Part shown: in pieces, positions 47,686 through 59,265 of the stretch
Layout: every line of letters begins with the position of its first letter
Numbering within the stretch: the first letter of the stretch is position 1
Assembly: GCA_030686995.1 (NCBI GenBank)
Contig: CM060680.1
Location: forward strand, 204,277,322 to 204,341,321
Length of the DNA: 64,000 bases
DNA from: Artemisia argyi
Lineage: Eukaryota > Streptophyta > Magnoliopsida > Asterales > Asteraceae
Direction: 5' to 3'
Position numbers and translations under genes: made by a program
Notes under the pieces: model-generated
What the model was told of the DNA's origin: nothing
Databases searched by the model: none
The model's input: the letters and a program-made list of their open reading frames with translations, nothing else

Positions 47686-48039
47686 ATGAACAACACTCAA
47701 TGTGATATTGATTTAAAGGTTGTCTGTAACTCGTATGTGCTAACTGAACTAATGCTTGGCCCTTACCACCAAACCGAGATTCTTCAAGACTTGCAGCAGG
47801 CACACGACTTGGAGTACAAGTCCAAAAAAATTACTGATAGGATGGAACGTAGGGGGGATGTTATTGTTAGACTTCAAAGAGATTCACGTGCAAGAATTGC
47901 AAGGAGCAATACAAAGAAGCTTAAGAGACTACAAACAATTGATAAGCGTAGGGTGAAGGCCCTGTTGATGATGGCCAGGCAAGTGAAAGACAATATGTTT
48001 AAGAAGATTGAGGTTGTTGTGAAGAAGAATTATCCATGA
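47686..48039 (+). CDS. Small basic coiled-coil protein, 117 aa
   Basis: The ATG (MNNTQCDIDLKVVCNS) was chosen because the longer frame upstream has no ATG and runs over the TATA region. Residues about 30-110 are highly charged and helical (ILQDLQQAHDLEYKSKKITD, RLQRDSRARIARSNTKKLKR), ending KKNYP. It is strongly basic, with no signal peptide or transmembrane segment. It is a single exon with its own TATA box. Two more small coiled-coil genes follow at 48820 (same strand) and 49975 (opposite). Family and function are unknown. Confidence 0.55.
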   Translation: MNNTQCDIDLKVVCNSYVLTELMLGPYHQTEILQDLQQAHDLEYKSKKITDRMERRGDVIVRLQRDSRARIARSNTKKLKRLQTIDKRRVKALLMMARQVKDNMFKKIEVVVKKNYP

Positions 48040-48819
48040 GGGGGTTGGTTGTTTAAAGATTAGTGATGTAATGGATCTTAGTGATGTAATGGATCTCATG
48101 ATCCAGATTTTGTATGAATATTGACATATGTTTAAACTTCATTATTGAATTGAATAGGTATCACAAACATAAACAACAAACTCACATTAATGAAACATTA
48201 AAACACAGAATAAACATAGTGATTCAGTGTTTGGTTTGGACATACCCAAAAGCATAGTGATTTAGTTTCTGGTGTGGTTTTGAATGAATTTTCTTGGCTT
48301 CTTGTTAGTCTTCTTCTTAGTCTTCTTATTTGCTTTAGTTGATTGAGTTGCACTAGCACCACGCCATGCACTTATGTTTGTACTTGTAATACCCAGACCA
48401 ATGACACCACAACTTACTTCATCTTCCGTTTCACAACGTGCCTGTTCAAGTATCACATCACAATGCCTCCAACACTATCCTAGGTGGTAGGATTATTACT
48501 TCATTATGTGAGGTAGGTAAAGGAGTATTAACTACTTACTAGTGCTAGTCAATAAAGACCAAAATAAGGTGTGAAACTTACCTATTTATTTATAGTTGTT
48601 GTAAGACATGTGTACAGCCAACTGAACGGTTTTTAAATTTTGGAATAGACACAGGGTTTAGTGATTCATTAGTAACGGTTAGTGACTTTTTAAACACACC
48701 GTTTGCAGTTATTTTTTAAACACACCGTTTGGTGGTTAGTGACTTTTCAATTGGATTGAATTGTTTGTCTTAGTATAAATAACAAAGTCTCTCACCCATT
48801 CTGTCAATCATTCACCCTA

Positions 48820-49149
48820 ATGGCATCTTCATCATCAAACGCTGATTCCAGGAAAAATAAATGAGCAAGATATGATTCTATTCCTCCTATTCCTGAGAAG
48901 TACAAGATTTTCGACATACCCCAAGATATATGGGATAAATGCCATTCTGGCGCTTATGGAACTGAAAAAACGCTGATTGATCTTTATAACAACCGTATAA
49001 AGACACTTGAAAAACAAATCAAGAGGGATGAGGAGATCATACAGGAACGCCAGAAGATGATTGAAGAACGCAATACAACAATAGCGTCACTACGTAAACA
49101 AATTGTTGATGTCTACAAAGAGATTGAAGATAATTTGTTTACTTCTTAA
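48820..49149 (+). pseudogene. Small coiled-coil gene with an early in-frame TGA, 110 codons
   Basis: A frame runs from ATG (MASSSSNADSRKNK) to TAA with one interruption: TGA at codon 15 (48862-48864). After it the frame is open and looks coding: YDSIPPIPEKYKIFDIPQDI, then a charged helix with heptad spacing (IKTLEKQIKRDEEIIQERQK...). TATA-like GTATAAATAA lies about 45 bp upstream. It is probably a recently broken gene. The first residues MASSSS resemble those of the neighbour at 49975. Confidence 0.5.
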
Positions 49150-49612
49150 TGTTTCGCTAAGTTTGTGTGTATGTATGTGTCTATGTTATCATAAATATTA
49201 ACAATGTTTCACTAATGTTTCACTAAGTGTGTCTGTATGTGTCTTTAATCTTGAAATGTAAGTTTGTTTACTTGTTGAAAGATCAATTTTGTTCTTGTTT
49301 GATGTTGAACCTGGTGATGAGTTACTATTTTTCTTGCGGTATCATGTGATGTACAAAAATTTTATTAACCTGCTTCTAACATACTAATGCGCATCACGTA
49401 CAGGTAAAATTATATGTAGACATCACTTTGAATATTAAAGATAACTACAACTTAATATTAATCATTCATCAAAGTCATTACAAGACAAGGCTTAAAGCCA
49501 TTTCATTAAAAGTTACACAACATAAACATAGAAAATAACTGGCATAATATAACCGCAAAACACAACCTGCACTTGATGATCATACTCTAATCTTCATCAG
49601 AGGAGACTTTTC

Positions 49613-49975
49613 TTATATATTTTTTGGTGCACAGGCTTCTTCTTCTTGGACCTCCATAACCTGCACTTGGTGTTCCTTCTCCTGAACCCCATCAGTGATA
49701 TCATTGATTAGAGCAGTTAACAAAACAATCTTGTTACGCTCCCTTACCTGTGTTTCAATTAGAGAACGCATAATAGCATTTCTATTTTCGTCCAATGGGA
49801 CCAGATGCTGAGTCTCATTGAGTACAACTTGACGGTCTTCAACTTGCTTTTGTATTTGATTACGTTCTTTCACAAATCTCTTCAACCGACCCCTCTCTTG
49901 AGTCAACTCTTTCTTGAAGTGCCTCTTCACTGTTGTTGCCAAATTGAAGGAAGAAGAAGAAGCCATGGATGACAT
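49613..49975 (-). CDS. Small coiled-coil protein, 120 aa
   Basis: An intact single-exon frame has two possible starts, ATG at 49975 (MSSMASSSS) or at 49966 (MASSSS, as in the 48820 gene). The body is a long charged helix (KKELTQERGRLKRFVKERNQ, IQKQVEDRQVVLNETQHLVP) with an acidic C-terminal part (EVQEEEACAPKNI). A TATA box (TTATATACAA on the minus strand, near 50028-50035) lies about 55 bp upstream. It faces the small gene at 48820 tail to tail. No known domain is recognised. Confidence 0.55.
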   Translation of the reverse strand: MSSMASSSSFNLATTVKRHFKKELTQERGRLKRFVKERNQIQKQVEDRQVVLNETQHLVPLDENRNAIMRSLIETQVRERNKIVLLTALINDITDGVQEKEHQVQVMEVQEEEACAPKNI

Positions 49976-50176
49976 GATAAGTTATATTTTATATAAATAT
50001 AGTTATGAGTTTTGGTCAAACTCCTATTGTATATAAAATGAGTTGTAGTTATTGTGTTTTGATGCATGGGGAAGGGAAGTTAATGATGAATAACTATTCA
50101 TGGGTGTGGCTCAAGGGTGGCATTCTAACCAACTGGCCTTATAAGTCAAATATAAACAGATATTAACAATCATAAC

Positions 50177-51581
50177 TGATGAGGCAAAAAATGATCCATT
50201 TTTAGGGGGTCATTTAAGCCCAAATCCGACTTTATTTGATCAAATATTGCCCTAAATCGTTCCTTTTGTGATTTTAGGTGTTTGGAGAGTGAATTCTGGA
50301 AAAGAAGCCATTTTGGACGTTTTTGGAGCATAAAAGTGAAGAAAACGGCAAAATACCAAAATTCCATGCTGAAGATACAAGGTGACGGCGTCAAGACCAC
50401 CATCTTGACGGCGTCAGACATGAAGAATTAAACACCGTAGGTGGTGACGGCGTCAGAAGGCTTCATGACAGCGTCAAAGTGGCAAGAATAAAATACCGTG
50501 GGTGGTGACGGCGTCACATAGGCCGTCATAAGTGGATCAAGGCCGTCCGAGGAAGTATATGGCGGCGAGGTGACGGCGTCACAAGTTACTCTTGACGCCG
50601 TCAGCCTGTTTTTCCTATATATAGTTTTCTAGTTTTTTCATTAAGGGAGAGAAGTTTTGGTGAAACCCTAAAGACGATTTTGGTGCCTCTTTTACAGGTT
50701 TTTCAAGGGTTCCAAACCCTTGAGACCTTGCATTGTAATTGAGATAAGTGTACTTTCAATTCAATCAATATGTCTATGTGTTGGTTGTTTATATCTTGTT
50801 CTTGTCTCAATTCTACTATGCTAGGCTAGATCTCTTTTGTGTTTGCTTAGATCTAATGAAACCTAGATGTTGATTATGTGTTGATTACTTGTCTATTCTT
50901 GTTTTGAATGAATGATATTATATGTTAGGCTTAAGAAAACTGGCAGATCTCCAAATGGTAACATGCTTGAACGTCTTAAGAAACATGAACCGAGGCGTAC
51001 TAGGTCTTTATTGGTTGTATTTAATGCATGAGCCACTGTTTACAATCCCTATAGTTGTGCTGGGTCATGGTGTAGGAGGAGATAAGAGCTCATAGAGTTG
51101 GGGAGTTATGTATGCCACCCTACGAATGGTATTAAGGAATACAATCCGTCATTCATACAAGTATAACAAGTAATTAACATGTAAAAGATATCTAGGGAGT
51201 AGTGAAGTCTAAGTAAACACAATTTCTCCAACCACTGCTCACAACCTTAGTATAATTAGTTTATTTTCATTTTTATTATTTTATTTTGATTGCATCTTAG
51301 TTTTGGGTTAGTTGAATAGCAACTAATTCCGCCCACTCCTTCAAAACCCGAGATTTTACTTGCTTTCATATAATATAAAAATACAAAAATAATCATCTTT
51401 CACCTCTAGAACTATTAATTAGGTTTTCTAATCCTAGCGACACTATTCCTAAGCTGAACGATCAATCCCCCGGTACTTGTCACTATACTATACTACAACG
51501 ATCAGGTACACTGCCTGGTGGGGGTTGTAAGCTTCTCGAGATCCCTCGAGAGGTAAAGCAAGGTGCGATTCCCACGCATCA
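50177..51581 (+). repeat. Element C 5' LTR (1405 bp)
   Basis: It starts TGATGAGGCAAAAAATG, ends CCCACGCATCA and matches 56527-57931 in length. The R/U5 part is nearly identical to that of elements A and B. Confidence 0.95.
50383..50624 (+). promoter_or_regulatory. LTR promoter: seven TGACGGCGTCA-type sites and TATA box
   Basis: Sites lie at 50383, 50406, 50445, 50466 (variant TGACAGCGTCA, perfect in the 3' LTR), 50506, 50571 and 50593 (TGACGCCGTCA). CTATATATAG follows from about 50615. The spacing is irregular (21-65 bp), so this is not a simple tandem repeat. Confidence 0.6.
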
Positions 51582-51587
51582 AGTTTT

Positions 51588-51606
51588 TGGCGCCGCAGCC
51601 CGGGGA
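51588..51606 (+). other. Element C primer binding site
   Basis: TGGCGCCGCAGCCCGGGGA follows the LTR by six bases. It resembles the tRNA-Asp-type primer site of Athila/Tat-related elements and is the intact form of the element A site. Confidence 0.7.
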
Positions 51607-51754
51607 AATAGTTATTGTCTAGGTTAGGATTTCTTTTTATTAGGTCTACTTGCTAAATTCCTTTCTAGTAAGATTTTTATTTTTATCTTTAGGTCTTCTT
51701 TAGTCTATCTTATTTCTTCGTGCTTTTGTTCGTAACTCTTTACCATCCGACATC

Positions 51755-53734
51755 ATGGAAGGTGGTAACATCTTTGAACCCGTCATCCCACCACAACAAA
51801 ACCCACCATTAGAACCCCTTAGGCCCCGAACCTTAGGAGAGTATTCCCGACCTAGCCACCAAGGCTACCGAAACACCATTGAGCTCACCGGAGACAATGT
51901 GACCCCCTTGCGATCCGACACCATCCGGTTGGTGCAAAGCGGATGTGCATTCCATGGACTTCGTTCCGAAGATCCAAACCAACACCTTAAGGACTTCCTC
52001 AAAATCGTAGATTCCATAGACCCAGGTGTTGAGACTAGAGAGACAACCCGATTACGCCTATTCCCATTCTCTCTACGAGATCAAGCTAGTCAATGGCTTG
52101 AACGTCTACCCGCGGGATCCATCACCACATGGGACAATCTCGCCAACCGCTTCCTTACCCAATTCTTTCCGCCAGAAAAGACGACAATGCTTAGAAGGGA
52201 CATTTTGATGTTTGAGCAACAGCGGGGTGAACCTTTCTACGAGGCTTGGGTCCGTTTTAAGGATCTCCTCCACAAGATCCCTCATCATGGCATAAACCTT
52301 TGGTTATTAGTTCAAATTTTCTACGACCATGTTAACTATCACACTAAGCGTACCATCGACAGAGCCGCGGGAGGCAAATTGCGTGATAAGAATGCCGAGG
52401 AGTCGTGGGCAATTATAGAAGAGCTCGCTGTCGATAATAATGAGATTTGGGAATTTAAACATACGGTAGAAGCGGCCATCAATGCAGTCTCGGCATCTGG
52501 AGGAACCACCGAAATCCCCGATGAACTCTTATGCAAACTTGAGGCAAAAGTTGACTATTTTGAGGAAAGGCAAAGGAGACCCTTAAGTCCTAGACAAGCC
52601 ACTGTCAATTCTGTCTCAAGATCAACTTCGGCACCATTATCTGAATCACCTTCTAGAGAACATGTCGAAACTTTTCAGAGATACACCCCACCTTGCTCCC
52701 CTCCTAAGGAACTCAGCTCGGAATTTGAGGCTAGAATGAGGGAATATATGGCGACTCACTCTGATCGGCTTGCTAGATTCGAAGAAGCAGTTTATAAGCA
52801 AAAAGAGGAGATGCAGGAGAAAATGAATGAGATGTTGAGTCTATTGGAGGAATATGCCAATCAGAAAACCCCCGAACGAATACTGCTAAGGAAAGAAAGC
52901 GCTACTCCCACCACCCAATTTGTTAACTCCATCACCATTGTCCATAAAGATAACGAGAAGGTAGAAACTCCTGCTAAACAGACCTTAGAAAAACCGCCTG
53001 AGTCCCAACCTTTGAGTTACTACCTGAAACACGACATAAACAAAAACACCATAACAAGTTGGATTAAGGGTGATAGGCGTAACCAATCCTCCGAACAGGT
53101 TCCTGAGGAAGAGAAAGAAGAGGAAGATGAGTATGATACGCTTATTGGAGGATCAGTGGTCGAGAGATTACTGGTACAGAAAGTGGCCACCAAGCAGGTA
53201 GCATGTGGGAATTTTGAAATACCAATGAGCATCGGGGACTTGAAACATCTTTGTGCTTTCGCCGACCAAGGATCGGAAGTAAATCTTATGCCCCTAACTA
53301 TTTACATCCAACTGACGTCGAAAATGCCAGCACCTACTCGTGTTAGGCTATCTCTTGTTGGACACTCATACGTATACCCCCTAGGAATCGCAGAAGATGT
53401 ATTAGTTAATGTGGCAGGATTCATGTACCCCGTTGATTTTATGATCATTGATGATAAAGGGGATGGATGCATGCCAATAATCCTTGGGGCGCCATTTCTC
53501 ACCACCGCTAGGGCTGTCATTAAGTATGAAGATAGGAAGATTGAGCTTAAATCTGGAAAGAGAAAGATTAGCTTCCACATGATTCCGCGAAGTGGGCATG
53601 AGAATTTGAGTTGGAGAATGATTAAAAACAACATTGGCGCGACACCCATTCGTGTTCAGAATAAAATTCTTGCATGGGAAGCAAGAATCAAAAGCTATAA
53701 GAAAGCTAAGGATGAAAGAAAAAAAAAGCAATAA
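51755..53734 (+). CDS. Element C Gag-protease fusion, 659 aa
   Basis: The start MEGGNIFEPV and the Gag core (about residues 60-235) match element A closely up to about residue 130, then diverge. A coiled segment (about 320-365) and an acidic linker follow. A retropepsin-like domain lies at about 485-610 (FEIPMSIGDLKHL, FADQGSEVNLMPL, DVLVNVAGFMYPVDFMIIDD, MPIILGAPFLTTARA). The catalytic motif reads D-Q-G in place of D-[ST]-G, so activity is doubtful, though Asp and Gly are kept. There is no zinc knuckle. The last 25 residues (ILAWEARIKSYKKAKDERKK) already belong to integrase-type sequence, so a deletion joined protease to the end of pol. Confidence 0.85.
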   Translation: MEGGNIFEPVIPPQQNPPLEPLRPRTLGEYSRPSHQGYRNTIELTGDNVTPLRSDTIRLVQSGCAFHGLRSEDPNQHLKDFLKIVDSIDPGVETRETTRLRLFPFSLRDQASQWLERLPAGSITTWDNLANRFLTQFFPPEKTTMLRRDILMFEQQRGEPFYEAWVRFKDLLHKIPHHGINLWLLVQIFYDHVNYHTKRTIDRAAGGKLRDKNAEESWAIIEELAVDNNEIWEFKHTVEAAINAVSASGGTTEIPDELLCKLEAKVDYFEERQRRPLSPRQATVNSVSRSTSAPLSESPSREHVETFQRYTPPCSPPKELSSEFEARMREYMATHSDRLARFEEAVYKQKEEMQEKMNEMLSLLEEYANQKTPERILLRKESATPTTQFVNSITIVHKDNEKVETPAKQTLEKPPESQPLSYYLKHDINKNTITSWIKGDRRNQSSEQVPEEEKEEEDEYDTLIGGSVVERLLVQKVATKQVACGNFEIPMSIGDLKHLCAFADQGSEVNLMPLTIYIQLTSKMPAPTRVRLSLVGHSYVYPLGIAEDVLVNVAGFMYPVDFMIIDDKGDGCMPIILGAPFLTTARAVIKYEDRKIELKSGKRKISFHMIPRSGHENLSWRMIKNNIGATPIRVQNKILAWEARIKSYKKAKDERKKKQ

Positions 53735-54026
53735 GGTTCCGATTGAACTCAAACACACTCAACACGAAAGCAATCATACACCGTTTGAGGAAGGGAACTT
53801 AGTACTCTTGAGACACTTAGAAACAACAATACCACCCGATAAACCAAGTCCTTGGTGGTATGGGCCATTCACAATCGAAGGATTGAGCCAAGATGGGGTA
53901 GCTAACTTGAGAAGCAAGTTAGGTGGGAAGGTGATTGCGAGTATTGATAGATTGAGGCACTACCACCATAACAGTAATGATCGCAATTATATGGGGTACA
54001 TCATTTCAAATGATGAGATCACGTAG
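53735..54026 (+). pseudogene. Integrase C-terminal domain remnant, out of frame with Gag-protease
   Basis: In the next frame, open across the stop, lie the integrase-type SH3-like motifs FEEGNLVLLRHLETT and PWWYGPFTIEG, then ASIDRLRHYHH and a terminal NDEIT. An A9 run (about 53720-53728) lies where the two frames should join, and a one-base change in run length explains the shift of plus one. The zinc-binding part and DDE core of integrase are missing, so the fragment cannot integrate DNA by itself. Confidence 0.75.
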
Positions 54027-55877
54027 TACCCCATGACTTTGAGTCTAGCTACAAGACTCGTAAATAAAGAAAAGCGCTTCTTGGGAGGCAACCCATGTTT
54101 TGTGTGATTTTTATTTGTTTGATTGTTATTTGCTTCCGTATGCATGTTTTATTTTTATTGTTGGTTGATCATGTTTCTCAATTAAAAATGTGGAAATACT
54201 TTATTATGTTGTTTGGCCTAGTCTTAACTTCAACCTAAAGGTATTTTTGCAAAAGATAAGTGTAAGGGGAAACCCCAAATATGTTTTTAAGAAACAAACC
54301 GATCATGATTCTCCACGATAATAAATGAACATGTATATTCGTATTTGTTAGAGTCAAATGCTTGTATTGAGTCACAATGAAGTTTTGCAGGATTTTCCAG
54401 GAAGTAGGACAAAGTCTTTCCAGAAATTTTCCGGAAACTTAACATAAGAATTTCTGCAGGTCCATTCTGACGGCGTCAGGGTATTGCTCTTGACGGCGTC
54501 AGGAGTTAAAATCTGGAAATTTTACCGGTTTTGTTTTTCTAACGGAGTCTTATAGTTTTTGTGAATTATTAAGTTTTATAATCTCCAGGAAATCTGCAAA
54601 CTTCATTCCACAAGCATTATATCTTACTTTGTTTTCTAGGATTTAGGAACTTATATAGGATGCCGCCGATTTTACTCGAGGTTGTCTTGTCTATTTTGTC
54701 AGGTTTCACAGGTTATGTTCGACAAGGAGATGATTTATATTCTGGAAGGGAAGCTTTGATTGTTCGTTTTCTTGGAAGAAGATTTAACCTGGCCAACTAA
54801 AATCCATACCGAGCGAATCAGGGGAGTATTTGATTTCATTCTTTTTACTTATTTCACTTTTACATTCTTTACTTGAACATTGGGGACAATGTTCATCTTA
54901 AGTGTAAGGGGAGGGTAAAAAGATGATACCTTACATATGCACTTTCGCTTGAGTTTGTTTTGTTTGATAGTAGATGAGTAATAAAACTACGAGAAATACT
55001 TGTTAGTGTAATTTTAGCGCCAAATTTAAAATTTTTTACAACATTTAGGAGTGAAACTTTAGCCATAGCAAGCGTCTCATGGATAGGAGGTTGTATGACT
55101 AGCACATAACCGTATATTCAGAAAAATTTTCCACCCAAAAATTTGAGGTTCGCCTTTAGTTTTGATAGGAAAAGCATTTACTATTAGTGCTTATGAGTGT
55201 ACCGGTAGCATTTAGATTCTAGAACTTGCGTTATTGATGCATCCCGAGACCGCGAGTGAGACTACATTCGTGTGGTAGGATTTACTACATGATAAGAGGC
55301 ATTAGGATCACCCTTGTGTTAAACCCGTATTATAATTACTTGACCATTTAAGTCATATTACTTGGCTAGTTAAGTCAACTAATTTTTCCCACACCCTTAG
55401 CGTTGTACTCATTTTTAGTACACGATACCCCTAGTACACCCCTCCGAGCCTATCTTTTCGTTTCTAACTTTAAGCATTTTACTTAAAGGAAGAATTTGTT
55501 ACACCCCACTTAAATGTACACCCAAATCGCCTTAGCCTTCCGTGTATGCGCTCATTTTTAGTGCATTATTGTTATTTGTTAAACCCTAAGTTAACTTTCT
55601 AATTGATTACATGGTTGCTAAGTCGAGTCATATCCTTGTACATATTGTTTTGGGACGATTGGGACTCATGGGTAAGTACTTATTTTATGGAGTAATGGGG
55701 AAGAACATAATATTATTACCCCCATATGTACGTTAATCTTAAAAGTGCTCCAAGTGTTTTGATTTTCTTAATTCGAGTCATTAGATTAGTTAATTGTAAA
55801 GTATGTAAAGATTCAAGTGTAAGGGAAATGTTCATTCCCTATGATGTATTATTTTGGATGGTAGGGTAAGAGTGTAT

Positions 55878-55924
<47 letters not shown>

Positions 55925-56526
55925 GAAAATACAAGAAAAAGAAAAATAAATAGAAAAAGAAAAAGAAAAAAAAAACATACGGACTACCATCCCGTTTTCA
56001 TTCTATGTTCATTTTATGTTTTTGTTATTTTTCATTTATTAGCTTAAGTCGAGTCTAGTCTTGGCTTAGCAACGCCATCTTGTACATGTAATTAACTAAG
56101 ATTGTTAACTCGCCACCAGTAAAACTTCCTTTATCCAACAAAACCGTGTAATTCATATCCCTACACCTAACGTTATAACCCTTTAAAAGACCTCTTTGAT
56201 AGTTTATCCTAGGTGCTTACGCCATGTGGTGGAGGTTTGATCCTTTCCCAAGCCTATGGTAATCTATTTTGCTATGACAGGTAGTGAGAGATATCTTCCA
56301 TTTCCATAATGTTATATTACTTTATTACACCCGAGAGATGTGAGTATCTAAACACTATTTGTGAAGTGCTTGTGTATGACCTCCGTGCTTGTCTATTGGT
56401 CTTTAGTGGAACGATTATTTGTTGTAATTACTTTTATATTAGTGTTAAATGACCCCTAACTTGTCTTTTGAGTAGAATAAAAGCTCATTTGCTTGAGGAC
56501 AAGCAAATCTCAAGTGTAAGGGTATA
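54027..56526 (+). other. Element C 3' noncoding region
   Basis: It is collinear with those of A and B: two TGACGGCGTCA sites (near 54467 and 54490), hairpins near 54875 and 56490, AAGTGTAAGGG repeats and an A run (about 55880-55921). The last hairpin and purine tract abut the 3' LTR. Confidence 0.8.
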
Positions 56527-57931
56527 TGATGAGGCGAAAAATGATCTGTTTTTAGGGGGTCATTTAAGCCCAAATCCGACTTTATTTGATCAAATATTGC
56601 CCTAAATCGTTCCTTTTGTGATTTTAGGTGTTTGGAGAGTGAATTCTGGAAAAGAAGCCATTTTGGACGTTTTTGGAGCATAAAAGTGAAGAAAACGGCA
56701 AAATACCAAAATTCCATGCTGAAGATACAAGGTGACGGCGTCAAGACCACCATCTTGACGGCGTCAGACATGAAGAATTAAACACCGTAGGTGGTGACGG
56801 CGTCAGAAGGCTTCATGACGGCGTCAAAGTGGCAAGAATAAAATACCGTGGGTGGTGACGGCGTCACATAGGCCGTCATAAGTGGATCAAGGCCGTCCGA
56901 GGAAGTATATGGCGGCGAGGTGACGGCGTCACAAGTTACTCTTGACGCCGTCAGCCTGTTTTTCCTATATATAGTTTTCTAGTTTTTTCATTAAGGGAGA
57001 GAAGTTTTGGTGAAACCCTAAAGACGATTTTGGTGCCTCTTTTACAGGTTTTTCAAGGGTTCCAAACCCTTGAGACCTTGCATTGTAATTGAGATAAGTG
57101 TACTTTCAATTCAATCAATATGTCTATGTGTTGGTTGTTTATATCTTGTTCTTGTCTCAATTCTACTATGCTAGGCTAGATCTCTTTTGTGTTTGCTTAG
57201 ATCTAATGAAACCTAGATGTTGATTATGTGTTGATTACTTGTCTATTCTTGTTTTGAATGAATGATATTATATGTTAGGCTTAAGAAAACTGGCAGATCT
57301 CCAAATGGTAACATGCTTGAACGTCTTAAGAAACATGAACCGAGGCGTACTAGGTCTTTATTGGTTGTATTTAATGCATGAGCCACTGTTTACAATCCCT
57401 ATAGTTGTGCTGGGTCATGGTGTAGGAGGAGATAAGAGCTCATAGAGTTGGGGAGTTATGTATGCCACCCCACGAATGGTATTAAGGAATACAATCCGTC
57501 ATTCATACAAGTATAACAAGTAATTAACATGTAAAAGATATCTAGCGAGTAGTGAAGTCTAAGTAAACACAATTTCTCCAACCACTGCTCACAACCTTAG
57601 TATAATTAGTTTATTTTCATTTTTATTATTTTATTTTGATTGCATCTTAGTTTTGGGTTAGTTGAATAGCAACTAATTCCGCCCACTCCTTCAAAACCCG
57701 AGATTTTACTTGCTTTCATATAATATAAAAATACAAAAATAATCATCTTTCACCTCTAGAACTATTAATTAGGTTTTCTAATCCTAGCGACACTATTCCT
57801 AAGCTGAACGATCAATCCCCCGGTACTTGTCACTATACTATACTACAACGATCAGGTACACTGCCTGGTGGGGGTTGTAAGCTTCTCGAGATCCCTCGAG
57901 AGGTAAAGCAAGGTGCGATTCCCACGCATCA
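56527..57931 (+). repeat. Element C 3' LTR
   Basis: It is 1405 bp, with TGATGAGG..CGCATCA ends, and is followed by target duplication ATAAC. Differences from the 5' LTR include two in the first 25 bp and single bases near 56820, 57471 and 57546. Confidence 0.95.
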
Positions 57932-57936
57932 ATAAC

Positions 57937-59265
57937 CATAGAAAAATACATATTAAACCGACACACACACACACACTCTACAATTGGGTCATATCAAGAT
58001 TATTAATAGGACAGTGAACTTAATTGTGCATAAGGGGAGGTTGGGCTTTGAGAGGATAAGAGACTTGTCAAATCACAATTAAACTTATCAATCTATATTT
58101 TGCTTTGAGAGGATAAGAGACTTGTCAAATCACAATTAAACTTATCAATCTATATTTTGCAATGATGTCTCTGCAGTAGCATTCAAACTTGTGCATTGTG
58201 TTTGCCTTGTTTTTAGACTAGTTTATTGTTATGGAATTTTACTACTTTTGTGATACGCAAGCTTAGAGGGTTTGATAAATTAACACAAAAAACCTTCATA
58301 TTAATGATACTCTAAATTTGGGTCGTATCAAAATTGGTAGTATGACAGTAAACTAAAGTTGGGAATCAGGTTTGGTTTTGAGAGGGTAAGACCCATATCA
58401 AACTAGACATGTTTCAATAAACACTAAATGATTAAACGAAATACACTTCAAAGGAAAATGTAAGTATAGAATGAATCACACCATACCTCAGTTTAGTAAA
58501 GATATATACCTCATTTTATAGCTGTTAAACCAAACAAAGTTAAATATATACTCAAATTGAAAGATGGCTTACCATTGAAACAGATCAACGGTATCCGAAC
58601 ACTTCAAATGAAGAACTTCCAAACACACTCCCAACAAACTCATTACTACAGAAATGATGAACTTCCAAACACTTCAAATGAAATATGACAACATGAACTT
58701 TCCCTTTAAACAAATTTCGACATAAAGAGGATACAAACTACTCAATGATTCAAATAAAGTATCCACTAACCTTTTTTTTATTGTTCCAACAACTTCAACA
58801 ATTATATCATCAAGATTGCCAGTAGCAGCATCCCAATCAAAAGACTGTCAAGATTAGAATCGAATACCTGAAATATTAGGCTGAATCATCAAAGACTAGA
58901 ATCCTTTATCATAGCCCTGATAAATATTTGATTGTTTAATATACATTTTGACTAATTTTGGCTTAGATTGAAAACCCTAAATCTGCTATTGAGATCTACC
59001 AACTTGTTTTGACCGTCTGTGATAGAGAAATGTGTGAGATAACAAAAGTCAAACACACACACTACTTTACCCTTTATACCAAAAAAAAAAATAAATAAAT
59101 AAATAAAAATAAAAATAAATATACTCTAAAAGGTAATAAGCCATAAATAGTGTAATAAACATAACTGATCAATGCTTGATCCGTTGTTCCATTGATTGAT
59201 AATAAAACATATAGACACAACCCTAGTACATACAGCAAAACACAAAAGACATTGATCAAAACATA
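57937..59265. other. Intergenic stretch with a 57-bp tandem duplication
   Basis: A 57-bp unit (CTTTGAGAGGATAAGAGACT...) occurs twice at 58046-58102 and 58103-58159, identical or nearly so. A diverged relative lies near 58375. No gene is recognised. AT-rich simple repeats lie near 59080-59120. Confidence 0.6.

Larger units (their letters stand above)
50177..57931 (+). mobile_element. Element C: non-autonomous LTR retrotransposon (7755 bp, TSD ATAAC)
   Basis: LTRs of 1405 bp (50177-51581 and 56527-57931) flank a Gag-protease frame, an integrase C-terminal remnant and the shared 3' noncoding region. ATAAC occurs at 50172-50176 and 57932-57936. I see at least six differences between the LTRs, so the insertion is young. 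RT, RNase H and the integrase core are absent. Its LTR differs from those of A and B mainly by more TGACGGCGTCA copies. Confidence 0.95.

Noticed and set aside
48262..48456. 64-codon minus-strand Lys-rich frame
   Set aside because: No ATG start, a stop directly upstream, and no domain recognised. It could be an exon fragment, but nothing supports a gene.
53302..53758. Minus-strand frames of 115-118 codons
   Set aside because: They are shadows of the element C protease-like domain on the plus strand.
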